Shown here: in pieces, positions 44,719-53,050 of the stretch
Numbering within the stretch: the first letter of the stretch is position 1
Layout: every line of letters begins with the position of its first letter
From: Mycobacterium sp.
Lineage (GTDB): Bacteria > Actinomycetota > Actinomycetes > Mycobacteriales > Mycobacteriaceae
Direction of reading: 5' to 3'
NCBI RefSeq assembly: GCF_019247635.1
Contig: NZ_JAFBAR010000023.1
Span: 35,632-99,631, forward strand
Length of the DNA stretch: 64,000 nucleotides
Notes under the pieces: model-generated
Told to the model about the DNA's origin: nothing
Seen by the model: the letters and a program-made list of their open reading frames with translations, nothing else
The model's database searches: none
Program-made: the position numbers and the translations under genes

Positions 44719-45363
44719 CTAAAGAGCGTCGATCAAATGGCCTGTGAATTCCGGGGTTTCGGCATGCTCGGCGGTCTTGGCCAATGCCTCAGGCTGTCCC
44801 GCAAACGCGCCGCGCAGCTTTTCGGTCAACAGGATGCCCATCCAGATCGAGACCGTCGCGACGCCGGTGCCGCGAAAGTCCACGGCCATGTCGGCGGCCA
44901 TCTTGTCGACGCCCGCCTTCTGCGCGCCGTACGCCGGGCCGTGCATGTAGCACACCGATCCCGGGGAGGACGTGAAGGCGATCAGGCCACGCCCGGAGGC
45001 CACCAGCAACGGCGCGGCGTACCAGGCCGCGACGTAGGACGACCGCAGCCCCACATCCAGCACGTCGGCCAGCTCAAGCGACTTCTCCCAGAACGGCTTT
45101 GGGCCGACAACCTCGTCGGAGATGGCAGCGGCGTTGTTGACCAGCAGATCCAGCCGGCCTTCATCGGACCGCACGCGCTCGAACAGCGCGGCCACGGCGT
45201 CGTCCTCACGGTGGTCGACCCGCACGGCGACCCCACCCGGCGGGCCGTCCACCACGGTGCGTCCCGTCGCATACACCCGCCAGCCCCGTGCGCTCAGAGC
45301 GGCCGCGATACCACGCCCGGCCCCGCGACTCGCACCGGTCACCACCGCAACGCGCCCGCTCAT
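44719..45363 (-). CDS. Short-chain dehydrogenase, C-terminally truncated by a nonsense codon
   Basis: 214 residues from ATG 45363, which overlaps the preceding stop. TGASRGAGRGIAAAL, NNAAAIS, TSSPGS and the catalytic YGAQKAG are intact, so the catalytic core could survive. The frame ends at TAG 44719, yet coding-looking sequence continues for another 51 codons in frame. The gene ends a minus-strand operon with kshA and the small Cys protein. It may be a pseudogene, a shortened enzyme, or have readthrough; a sequencing error is also possible. Confidence 0.8.
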   Translation of the reverse strand: MSGRVAVVTGASRGAGRGIAAALSARGWRVYATGRTVVDGPPGGVAVRVDHREDDAVAALFERVRSDEGRLDLLVNNAAAISDEVVGPKPFWEKSLELADVLDVGLRSSYVAAWYAAPLLVASGRGLIAFTSSPGSVCYMHGPAYGAQKAGVDKMAADMAVDFRGTGVATVSIWMGILLTEKLRGAFAGQPEALAKTAEHAETPEFTGHLIDAL

Positions 45364-45647
45364 GATGCGTCGACGATTGTCAGCTCTCCACTCGCAACGG
45401 CACTCTCGATCGAATCCCGCAACGCCGAACACACCAAAAACAGCCCGTGGCCCGCAATGCGCTCAGCCTGAAGGCGTTCGGCGCAGCGCGCAGACGCGTC
45501 GGCGTTCCACTGCACACTCGTCTGGTCCCAGCTGCTCTTGCGCGCCAACACCTGAGCACCGCAATTGCGGCAGGCGACGGGCACCATCGGCATCTCGTCG
45601 AGGCGGTTGTCGGCCCGCACCGGCTCGGCCCGCACCGGCAGCGTCAT
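45360..45647 (-). CDS. Small cysteine-containing protein next to kshA
   Basis: 95 residues. It has one CRNCG pair near residue 26, a single Cys in SARCAERL and another in FLVCSALRD. This is too few ordered cysteines for a plant-type ferredoxin; a zinc site or degenerate rubredoxin-like site is possible. It overlaps kshA upstream (ATGA) and the SDR downstream, so it is part of the KshA operon. I cannot assign a function; a partner or chaperone of the oxygenase is a guess. Confidence 0.78.
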   Translation of the reverse strand: MTLPVRAEPVRADNRLDEMPMVPVACRNCGAQVLARKSSWDQTSVQWNADASARCAERLQAERIAGHGLFLVCSALRDSIESAVASGELTIVDAS

Positions 45648-46777
45648 GACACCGAGCCCGCCTTAGCGGCCATGTTCTGCTCGACCTCTTTCATCCACGC
45701 TTCGTAGGGCCGGGTGGTGTCCAACTCAAACTCGAAGCGGTCCACCATGTCTGGCTGCACGTCGACCGCGTCGACGTAGAACTGTTGGTACCAGCGCCGC
45801 AGCTGGTAGACCGGACCGTCCTCCTCGACGAGCAACGGATTGTCGATGCGCGCCTTGTGCCGCCAGATCTCCACGTCCTGCTCGAAACCCAGCTTGACAT
45901 AGTCACCGAGTTTGATCGCGGTTTCCATGGCCTGATCCGCGGGCAGCGAGGCCGACTTCTTGACGATGATGCCGTATTGCAGCACAAAGGAATTCGCGTC
46001 GACTGGATAGTGGCAGTTGATGAGAATGGTTTGCTGGTCGCCGCTTTCGTAGTGATAGATCAGGTCGTCAATCATGAAGGACGGCCCGTAATAAGACGCC
46101 ACCGAGGTGGTGCCGAGCATCTGCGCGCCCTCGCCGCCCATGTCCGGGCGCCCCGAGCCATTCATGTACTGCGTCGCGACATGTCCCTCGAAGATGTTTT
46201 TGAAGTAGGTGGGCAACGAGCCGTGGATGTAGAAGAAGTGCGCCATGTCCACGACGTTGTCGATGATTTCGCGGCAGTTGCTTCCCACGACGGTGGTGTA
46301 CCAGTGCCAGTCGGTCCACTCGTCGCTCGTAGCGCCCTCGATGCGCGGGATCGTGACATCCGCGGGGGGCGGGCCGCCCTCGGGGTCGTTCCAGACGAAC
46401 AACATGCCGTCCTGTTCCAGCGTGGTCCAGGTCGCCGTGCGGGCCAGCCGCGGCGCGCGCCTGGCGTACGGCACCCGCTTGCACCGCCCGTCGCCGCCCC
46501 ACCGCCAGTCATGGAACGGGCAGGCGATCTCGTCGCCTTTGACCTCACCCTGCGACAGATCCCCGCCCATGTGGCGGCAGTAGCTGTCGAGCACGTTGAT
46601 CCTGCCGTCACCGCTGCGGAAGACCACCAGCTTTTGGCCGAAGGCGTTGATCGCGTGCGGCTTGCCGTCACCGAAGTCCCGGACCAGGCCCAGACAGTGC
46701 CAGCCACGGGCGAACCGCGTCGGCGCGGCCTGAGCTTCGATGAACCGAATTTCGGCGGCGTCGGATTGCGACTTCAT
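45644..46777 (-). CDS. kshA: 3-ketosteroid 9-alpha-hydroxylase, Rieske oxygenase subunit
   Basis: 377 residues. The Rieske cluster site is C67-R-H69 ... C86-P-F-H89. The mononuclear iron site is D-N-V-V-D-M-A-H180-x4-H185, with the third carboxylate in EQDVEIW. Long segments match M. tuberculosis KshA (YCRHMGGDLS, ACPFHDWRWGGDGRCK, MAHFFYIHG-LPTYFKN, RIDNPLLVEEDG). KshA adds a 9-alpha hydroxyl to 3-ketosteroids, which with delta-1-dehydrogenation opens ring B. The reductase partner KshB is not encoded nearby; only a ferredoxin-domain relic remains at 13176. Divergent from kstD. Confidence 0.95.
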   Translation of the reverse strand: MKSQSDAAEIRFIEAQAAPTRFARGWHCLGLVRDFGDGKPHAINAFGQKLVVFRSGDGRINVLDSYCRHMGGDLSQGEVKGDEIACPFHDWRWGGDGRCKRVPYARRAPRLARTATWTTLEQDGMLFVWNDPEGGPPPADVTIPRIEGATSDEWTDWHWYTTVVGSNCREIIDNVVDMAHFFYIHGSLPTYFKNIFEGHVATQYMNGSGRPDMGGEGAQMLGTTSVASYYGPSFMIDDLIYHYESGDQQTILINCHYPVDANSFVLQYGIIVKKSASLPADQAMETAIKLGDYVKLGFEQDVEIWRHKARIDNPLLVEEDGPVYQLRRWYQQFYVDAVDVQPDMVDRFEFELDTTRPYEAWMKEVEQNMAAKAGSVS

Positions 46778-46820
46778 ACGGACGATTTAACTCCTGAAGC
46801 CCTGCGCGTGGGGGCTCTCT

Positions 46821-46833
46821 GTTCCACTGATCA
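46821..46833. promoter_or_regulatory. TGTTCCACTGATC element in the kshA-kstD divergent promoter
   Basis: Shares the 11-mer TGTTCCACTGA with the site at 40371. It lies in the 102-bp gap between kshA (minus) and kstD (plus), 44 bp from kshA. The adjacent AGGAGG at 46835-46840 is too far from the kstD GTG to be its ribosome-binding site. Operator role is inferred. Confidence 0.4.
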
Positions 46834-46879
46834 GGAGGACTCTTCCTGCGGCAGGGCGCATCGGCCTACCGTTCTGAAC

Positions 46880-48601
46880 GTGACCACGCACAGCTCGACG
46901 ATTCCCGCCGGGCTTCCCGTGGCCGACACGACCGTCGACCTGCTGGTCGTCGGCTCCGGCACCGGCATGGCCGCCGCGCTGGCCGCCCATGAACTCGGGC
47001 TTTCGGTGTTGATCGTGGAGAAGTCGGCGCAGGTGGGCGGCTCGACCGCGCGGTCCGGCGGGGCGCTCTGGCTGCCCGCCAGCCCAGTGCTGGCCAACGC
47101 CGGCGCCAACGACACGGCCGTGCGTGCCGCCGCCTACCTGGATTCGGTGGTCGCCGGCACCGCCCCGCCGCAGCGCTCGGCGGGATTCCTGGCGCACCTG
47201 CCCGCGACGGTCGAGATGCTGCGCCGCACGACTCCCCTCAAGCTCTTCTGGGCCCGCGACTACTCCGACTACCACCCCGAGGAGCCGGGCGGCAGCGCGG
47301 CGGGCCGCACCTGCGAGTGCCACCCGTTCGACACCGCCATGTTGGGCGACTACCGCAACCGGCTAAGGCCGGGCGTCCTGGAGGCCGGCTTCGCGATACC
47401 GACCACGGGTGCTGACTACCGGTGGATGAACCTGGTGATCCGGGTGCCGCGCAAGGGAATTCCGGTGTTCGCCAAGCGCATCGCACAGGGCGTCGGCGGC
47501 CTGGCTCTTGGCCGGCGCTACGCCGCGGGCGGTCAGGGCCTGATGGCCGGGATGTTCGCGGGCGTGTTGCGCGCCGGCATACCCGTCTGGACGGACGCGA
47601 CGCTGCTGCGCCTGGACAGCGACGGTGATCGCGTGGGTGGCGCGGTGGTGCAACACGGCGGCCGCGAGGTGACGATCACGGCGCGGCGCGGGGTAGTCCT
47701 GGCCACCGGTGGTTTCGACCACAGCATGGACATGCGCTGGAAGTTCCAGTCCGAATCGCTCGGCGCCAACTTCAGCCTGGGTGCCGAGACCAACACCGGC
47801 GACGGGATCCGGGTTGCCCAGGAACTGGGCGCCGATATCGATTTGATGGATCAGGCGTGGTGGTTCCCGGCGGTCGCACCGCTGCCCGGCAAGGCACCCG
47901 CGGTGATGCTGGCGGAACGGTCGCTGCCCGGCTGCCTGATCGTGAACCAGCACGGTCACCGATTCGCCAACGAGTCGACCGACTACATGTCATTCGGCCA
48001 GCGCGTGCTCGATTTGGAGCGCTCGGGCAACCCCGTCGAAACGATGTGGATCGTCTTCGACCAGCACTACCGCAACAGCTATGTCTTTGCCGCCGAACTG
48101 TTTCCACGGATGAAGATTCCGCAGGCGTGGTATGACGCCGGCATCGCGGCGCGCGCCGACGATTTCGAGGAGCTGGCGGCAACGATCGGCGTCCCGGTGC
48201 CCGAGTTCACCCAGACGTTGACGCGCTTCAACGAAAGCGCTTCGGCTGGACAGGATCCCGACTTCGGGCGGGGTCGCAGCGCGTACGACCGGTACTACGG
48301 CGACCCCACGATCACGCCCAACCCCAACCTGCGCCCGTTGGTCAAGAGCCCCTTCTACGCGGTGAAACTGGTGCTGTCGGATCTGGGCACCTGCGGCGGG
48401 GTGAAGGCCGACGACCGGGCGCGAGTGCTGCGCGAGGACGGCAGCGCGATCGCCGGGCTGTATGCGATCGGCAATACCGCCGCCAATGCATTCGGCACGA
48501 CCTACCCGGGCGCGGGAGCGACGATCGCGCAGGGTCTGGTGTACGGCTACATAGCCGCTCGGGAAGCCGCCCGGGAAGCCGCCCGGGACGCGACGGGCTA
48601 G
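46880..48601 (+). CDS. kstD: 3-ketosteroid delta-1-dehydrogenase
   Basis: 573 residues from GTG 46880; the frame is open far upstream, but that is antisense to kshA. GSGTGMAAALAAHELG (FAD), EKSAQVGGSTARSGGALWLP, LATGGFDHSMDMR, and the C-terminal GTCGGVKADDRARVL followed by GLYAIGNTAANAFGTTYPGAGATIAQGLVYG are diagnostic for KstD. It introduces the C1-C2 double bond into 3-ketosteroids. Pairing with kshA completes the ring-opening step. It shares a CTAG stop overlap with the PadR gene. Confidence 0.94.
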   Translation: MTTHSSTIPAGLPVADTTVDLLVVGSGTGMAAALAAHELGLSVLIVEKSAQVGGSTARSGGALWLPASPVLANAGANDTAVRAAAYLDSVVAGTAPPQRSAGFLAHLPATVEMLRRTTPLKLFWARDYSDYHPEEPGGSAAGRTCECHPFDTAMLGDYRNRLRPGVLEAGFAIPTTGADYRWMNLVIRVPRKGIPVFAKRIAQGVGGLALGRRYAAGGQGLMAGMFAGVLRAGIPVWTDATLLRLDSDGDRVGGAVVQHGGREVTITARRGVVLATGGFDHSMDMRWKFQSESLGANFSLGAETNTGDGIRVAQELGADIDLMDQAWWFPAVAPLPGKAPAVMLAERSLPGCLIVNQHGHRFANESTDYMSFGQRVLDLERSGNPVETMWIVFDQHYRNSYVFAAELFPRMKIPQAWYDAGIAARADDFEELAATIGVPVPEFTQTLTRFNESASAGQDPDFGRGRSAYDRYYGDPTITPNPNLRPLVKSPFYAVKLVLSDLGTCGGVKADDRARVLREDGSAIAGLYAIGNTAANAFGTTYPGAGATIAQGLVYGYIAAREAAREAARDATG

Positions 48602-49275
48602 TCGGCCGCGCGCTTGGCCTCGACCTGCTTCTCCACCTCACGCCAATAGCCCGGGGTGGGGCGCGGCTTCCCGAAGCCACCCTTGGCGGCGTTCTTCATG
48701 ATCGCGTCGGCCTCGTCGATGTCCTTCATCAACTCGAGTGCGAACTCACGTTCGGCGGCGTAATACTTTGCGGCCCAGCGCAGCGCGATCACCGAATACG
48801 CCCAGGCGGGTTCGACCTCTGCCCCCTCGGCGTCCTCGACCGCCTTACGATGCCGGGCTTCGGCATACGCAACGTGTTCTTGCAGCAGTTCCTTGAGCCG
48901 AGCCGGGTTGGTGAGGTGACCGAACGTCACCCGCAGCAGCACGCTGTGTTTGAGCACCGGCGGGTCCACAGGCGCGTTGTTGACCCACTCGATGGCGGCG
49001 TTCATCCCGGCCTCGGTGATCTTGTAGAGCCGGCGGCTGCGAGTTCCCTCGTCGCGCTCGACGCGCGACGTCACCAAACCCAGGCCTTCCAACTTCTTGA
49101 GTTCGGTGTAGATCTGGCTGTACGACGGACTCCAGTAGTAGAGGTCGACACTCCAGTCGATCCATTTCTTGAGGTCGTAACCGGAGACTTCCTCTTCGTA
49201 GGACATCATGCATAGCAGCGCCCGACTGGTGGCGGCAAGCGCTGCGTTCACCGGCTTTTCGCTGGTCCCGTCCAT
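48598..49275 (-). CDS. PadR-family transcriptional regulator
   Basis: 225 residues. The winged helix spans about 18-100: LLCMMSYEEEVSGYDLKKWI, SPSYSQIYTELKKLEGLGLVTSRVE and GTRSRRLYKITEAG, a textbook PadR domain. The C-terminal Vir-like region (about 105-200) is helical. It lies tail to tail with kstD and could regulate the kshA-kstD locus, sensing a phenolic or steroid ligand. No symmetrical operator was recognised upstream of it. Confidence 0.9.
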   Translation of the reverse strand: MDGTSEKPVNAALAATSRALLCMMSYEEEVSGYDLKKWIDWSVDLYYWSPSYSQIYTELKKLEGLGLVTSRVERDEGTRSRRLYKITEAGMNAAIEWVNNAPVDPPVLKHSVLLRVTFGHLTNPARLKELLQEHVAYAEARHRKAVEDAEGAEVEPAWAYSVIALRWAAKYYAAEREFALELMKDIDEADAIMKNAAKGGFGKPRPTPGYWREVEKQVEAKRAAD

Positions 49276-49664
49276 TTCGCCAGACTAGCAACACATGTCA
49301 TGGCATTGCGCGATAGCGACCGCTGGTTGGGACACCCCGGCCGCGAGGCGACCGGCTGAGTCTGCGGTGACTAATCGCAGCAATCGACCGCAGGCACACA
49401 CATGCGGCAGTACACTTTGCCCCCAGGCCACTCGGGTTACGTGGTCGATCCAGTGATTCGGGCGAGAGTGGGAGCTTCTTGGGCGGGCGACCGGACCGTA
49501 TACGACCACAAGACTATTGGGTCACCATCGTGCCGCAAACATTCCCCAGTGTGAGCAGTGTGCTGAGTTGGTGCACCAGCAACGATTTGGACCAGGATCA
49601 TTGCAGCGCCCAGCAGGTCGGTAAGACGCAGGACCGCAGCGGAACTCACGGATAGAACGCTCGG
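49276..49664. other. Intergenic region between PadR and NagZ-like genes
   Basis: This 389-bp divergent gap holds the two promoters. A 41-codon frame from GTG 49530 to TAG 49655 exists on the plus strand but has no clear ribosome-binding site or family. I see no RNA gene or repeat. Confidence 0.4.
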
Positions 49665-51041
49665 ATGACAAGCAACCAACGCGGCGGGCCGGGTCGCTTG
49701 CGGCCCCGTCCCCGATCTGACGAGCGCTCCGATCTCGCCGATCCGGGAGCCGGTGACGCTCCCACGCAACAACGCGAAATCGCGTCACCTGCAACCGGTT
49801 ACAACGACGAGGCGGCGCGGCGGCGGCACGGGGTTGCGGCCGAGGCCCGGTCGCGCCGATGGCGGGTCGCGATCGTCGCCGTCAGCATTTTCGCGGTTGT
49901 CGTGATCGCCGTCGGCGTGATCGTGGGCCTTCGGCTGCGCCACGCCCACCAGTCGGTTTCGCCGCGGACGTCGGCGCCCAGCAGCGCCGCGGCGGTGACG
50001 ACCTCCGCTGTTCCGCCGGGTTGTGACATCTCGTCGTTGCTGGCGTCGATGTCGCCCCGCGACAAACTCGCGCAACTGTTGATGGTCGGGGTGACCGATG
50101 CCGCCGACGCGCGCGCGGTCGTGGCGAACCAAAAGGTCGGGGGCATCTTCATCGCCAGCTGGACCAACCTGACGATGTTGACCGACGGGTCGCTGAAGGA
50201 GATCGCCGACTCGGCCGGCCCGCTGCATCTGGCCGTCAGCGTCGACGAGGAGGGCGGCCGGGTCGAGCGGCTGTCGTCGCTGATCGGGAAGGCACCGTCG
50301 GCCCGCGTTCTGGCGCAAAACGACACGCCCGACCAGGTGTACCAGCTGGCGCTGGACCGGGGCCGGCAGATGCTCAAGCTCGGTATCACCATCGACTTCG
50401 CCCCGGTCGTCGACGTCACCGACGCGGCTGACGACACGGTCATCGGCGACCGGTCGTTCAGCAACGTCGCCGCGACGGTCACGCAGTACGCGGGCGAGTA
50501 CGCGCGCGGCCTGCGCGACGCCGGGGTGCTGCCGGTGCTCAAACACTTTCCCGGGCACGGCCACGCCTCCGGTGACTCGCACGCCACCGGAGTGACGACG
50601 CCCTCGCTGGCCGAAATGCAAGATGTCGATCTCGTGCCCTATCGATCGCTGGTGGCCCAGTTGCCGGTGGGCGTGATGGTCGGCCACATGCAAGTGCCCG
50701 GGCTTACCGGTGACGACCAAGCCAGCCTGAGCCCGGCCGCAATCGCCCTGTTACGCGATGGATTCGGTTACGGCGGGCCGGCGTTCGACGGTCCGATTTT
50801 CACCGACGATCTGTCGAGCATGAAAGCGATTACCGACCGCTACACGATTTCCGAGGCAGTGCTCAAGGCCCTGCAGGCCGGCAACGACACCGCGCTGTGG
50901 GTGAGCACAACCGCGGTTTCGGCGGTGCTCGACCGGTTGGTGCAGGCGGTGAACGCCAAGGAGTTGGACATCACCAAGGTTGAGGCGTCGGTGCGGCGAA
51001 TGGCGGCTGCCAAGGCCCTCAATTCGCAGTGCGGACATTGA
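49665..51041 (+). CDS. Membrane-anchored beta-N-acetylglucosaminidase-like GH3 enzyme (NagZ/LpqI-like)
   Basis: 458 residues. A polar N-terminus (about 1-65) precedes one membrane span (about 67-91, VAIVAVSIFAVVVIAVGVIVG) and a Ser/Thr/Ala linker. The GH3 domain (about 118-450) has VDEEGGRVERL, the KHFPGHGHASGDSHATGV active-site loop with the His-Asp pair of NagZ, and the nucleophile in TDDLSSM. It would trim N-acetylglucosamine from muropeptides or similar outside the cytoplasm. M. tuberculosis LpqI (Rv0237) has a lipobox; this protein has a signal-anchor instead. Confidence 0.9.
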   Translation: MTSNQRGGPGRLRPRPRSDERSDLADPGAGDAPTQQREIASPATGYNDEAARRRHGVAAEARSRRWRVAIVAVSIFAVVVIAVGVIVGLRLRHAHQSVSPRTSAPSSAAAVTTSAVPPGCDISSLLASMSPRDKLAQLLMVGVTDAADARAVVANQKVGGIFIASWTNLTMLTDGSLKEIADSAGPLHLAVSVDEEGGRVERLSSLIGKAPSARVLAQNDTPDQVYQLALDRGRQMLKLGITIDFAPVVDVTDAADDTVIGDRSFSNVAATVTQYAGEYARGLRDAGVLPVLKHFPGHGHASGDSHATGVTTPSLAEMQDVDLVPYRSLVAQLPVGVMVGHMQVPGLTGDDQASLSPAAIALLRDGFGYGGPAFDGPIFTDDLSSMKAITDRYTISEAVLKALQAGNDTALWVSTTAVSAVLDRLVQAVNAKELDITKVEASVRRMAAAKALNSQCGH

Positions 51042-51183
51042 TGGCAGATTTTTCCGACTTGGGCCCGTGGTGGTGAGCTTCGCCTTTGGCGCGGATCATG
51101 TCGTGCCGATCGGTTGAGCCTGGCTATTCTTCGGCTGTACGACCGACCGCGACCCGCCCCGGCGGGCACCGTATATTGCCACG

Positions 51184-51762
51184 GTGACCGATTCGTCGTC
51201 GATACACGAAACACTGGCGATATCCGTCCGGCGTCTGATCGACGCGACGATCCGCACCGAAGCGAGCCCAGCTGTCATCGCCACTGTGGCAGCCCAAATC
51301 GACAGCATTACAAGCCAACTCAGCGCCGAGCTGATGCCGGGCACGTTCGGCGAGCGCACTCTCGACGACGGGCAGCCCGTGACGTCAGGCAATGTGATGA
51401 TCGGGGTGCGCAACCCGTCGGCTCCCCCGCTGACGCTCCACCACGAAGGCGACGGCTCGGTGTGGACCGAGTTCACCCTTGGCGCCGCCTACGAGGGCCC
51501 GCCGGGTCATGTGCACGGAGGGGTCAGCGCGCTGATCCTCGACCACGTGCTCGGGGCCACCGCCCACAAACCTGGGCGGCCTGCCTATACCGGCACTCTG
51601 ACGCTGCGCTACCATCGGCGCGCGCCGTTGCGTCAACCGCTGCGGGCCGAGGCGTGGGTCGAAAGCACCGAGGGGTTAAAGACTTTCGCGGTCGGGCGGC
51701 TGTCCGACGGCGACGGCGTGACGGTGTCAGCCGAGGGCGTTTTTATCCATCCGCGGGGTTAA
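51184..51762 (+). CDS. PaaI/THEM4-like hot-dog acyl-CoA thioesterase
   Basis: 192 residues from GTG 51184. The hot-dog domain (about 85-190) includes YEGPPGHVHGGVSALILDHVLG, the H-G-G helix motif of the PaaI/THEM4 group, and GTLTLRYHRRAPL. The N-terminal 80 residues are helical. It likely hydrolyses acyl-CoA or an aromatic-CoA. It stands alone and is followed by the palindrome at 51842. Confidence 0.87.
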   Translation: MTDSSSIHETLAISVRRLIDATIRTEASPAVIATVAAQIDSITSQLSAELMPGTFGERTLDDGQPVTSGNVMIGVRNPSAPPLTLHHEGDGSVWTEFTLGAAYEGPPGHVHGGVSALILDHVLGATAHKPGRPAYTGTLTLRYHRRAPLRQPLRAEAWVESTEGLKTFAVGRLSDGDGVTVSAEGVFIHPRG

Positions 51763-51841
51763 CTCAGGGTCGCGTTGCGGCGTCTTGCGACGTCTTGGCC
51801 CCGCCACCGACGCCGACGCCACGCCCAGCCGCACACCCTTC

Positions 51842-51901
51842 GCCGAGCGTGTTCTGAGGGCGAAAATCGTGCCCGATTTTCGCCCTCACTTCACGCTCGG
51901 C
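51842..51901. terminator. Perfect two-part hairpin between convergent genes
   Basis: Outer arms GCCGAGCGTG (51842-51851) and CACGCTCGGC (51892-51901) and inner arms GAGGGCGAAAATC (51856-51868) and GATTTTCGCCCTC (51875-51887) are exact complements, with a 4x4 internal loop and six-base loop. It spans the stop of the SDR gene (51886) and lies 80 bp after the thioesterase gene, so it can terminate both. Confidence 0.75.
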
Positions 51902-52680
51902 GCGCCCACCGCGGCGCGCAAAACCGCGCCGGCATGGGCGGGCGCACCCCTGGCGACCACCACCGGCATCGATGTTGCCCCGTTGGTGCGCAGGATCGTA
52001 TGCACCACGTCGATGAGGTCTTCGATCGGCATCAGTTGACCCGGCATGCAGCCCCGCGAGATCCACAACGGGTAGGTCTGGGACGCCAGCGCCCTGTCCC
52101 AGTCCGTGGACATCCCCGTCTGCCCTTCGCCCTCGCCGCCCATGCACTCGCCGACGATAAGGCTGGTGAAGCCGATGTCGGGGTGTTCGGCCCGCCATGC
52201 CTCCACGAGCCTTTCCAGTGCGGCCTTGCTGACGCCGTACGCGCCCAGGCCGGGCCAGGGTGGCCCGAATGTTCCCGAGTCCGAGGACAGGTAGACAACC
52301 TTGCCGGCCGAGGCGGTCAGGTGCGGCACCGCGGCTGCCGTCGCCAACGCCGCCCCGATGACATTGGTATCGAGGACGCGGCGCCACAAATCGGCGTCGG
52401 TATCGACCAGGCGGGACAGCGGACAAATGGCAGATGCATAGACGAGGTTGTCGATGCCGCCGAGCGCGTCGGCCGCATCGTTGATGGCCGACCGGCATGA
52501 CGCCTCGTCGGTCACGTCACACTCCACGGCGATCGTGCCCGGTCCCGCGTCCGTTGCAGCAGTTTCAAGACGGTCGCGACGCCGGGCGAGTAGCGCGACC
52601 TGGTCGCCGCGCTGGGCAAGGCCGACACCAATGCATCGCCCGAGGCCGCTCGAAGCACCCATGACTACTGTTCTGACCAT
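51886..52680 (-). CDS. Short-chain dehydrogenase-like protein
   Basis: 264 residues from ATG 52680. MGASSGLGRCIGVGLAQRG, ECDVTDE, LVYASAI (replacing NNAG), YLSSDSG and a catalytic YGVSKAA are present. The segment after the active site (FTSLIVGECMGGEGEG) lacks the usual P-G motif, so substrate recognition may differ. Its last codons form part of the hairpin at 51842-51901. A GTG at 52692 is an alternative start. Confidence 0.85.
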   Translation of the reverse strand: MVRTVVMGASSGLGRCIGVGLAQRGDQVALLARRRDRLETAATDAGPGTIAVECDVTDEASCRSAINDAADALGGIDNLVYASAICPLSRLVDTDADLWRRVLDTNVIGAALATAAAVPHLTASAGKVVYLSSDSGTFGPPWPGLGAYGVSKAALERLVEAWRAEHPDIGFTSLIVGECMGGEGEGQTGMSTDWDRALASQTYPLWISRGCMPGQLMPIEDLIDVVHTILRTNGATSMPVVVARGAPAHAGAVLRAAVGAPSVK

Positions 52681-53050
52681 CTCCACCCTCACCGGTCGGC
52701 GTAACGGTTGTGGGCTGAAGTGTAACGCTCGTCAGCTGAGCGCGACGGGCACCCGATGCGGTGGGCAGCCACCGTCGGGACCGACGTAGGCGAAAGCACC
52801 CGGGCGCCAACCTCGGCCCGGTCACCGGCGATGCCACCATCTTCTCCTTGGACGAGCACCGGACTGTATCGCATAACTATGTGCCACAACATGTTTCGGT
52901 GTCACCCATCGAGCTCGCCGCAATCTTGGCGTGGGTGTCTCGCCCTTGTCATACCCGGTGGCAATGCGCGTCCCGCCGACGATACTGCTCAACTGACTCG
53001 GCGGGGAAAAAGCCGGCGTCGCCGCACACCTGACAGATTACGATTTGGCC
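52681..53050. other. Divergent intergenic region before the kinase gene
   Basis: 370 bp with only short, non-coding-looking frames. It should contain the promoters of the SDR and kinase genes. No repeat or RNA gene was recognised. Confidence 0.4.

Noticed and set aside
45785..46879. Upstream extension of the kstD reading frame
   Set aside because: The long open frame before GTG 46880 is antisense to kshA and its translation is low-complexity Val/Asp/Arg sequence unlike any dehydrogenase; G+C-rich shadow frame.
49530..49655. 41-codon frame (GTG start) in the gap before the NagZ-like gene
   Set aside because: No ribosome-binding site, no recognisable family and short length; could arise by chance.
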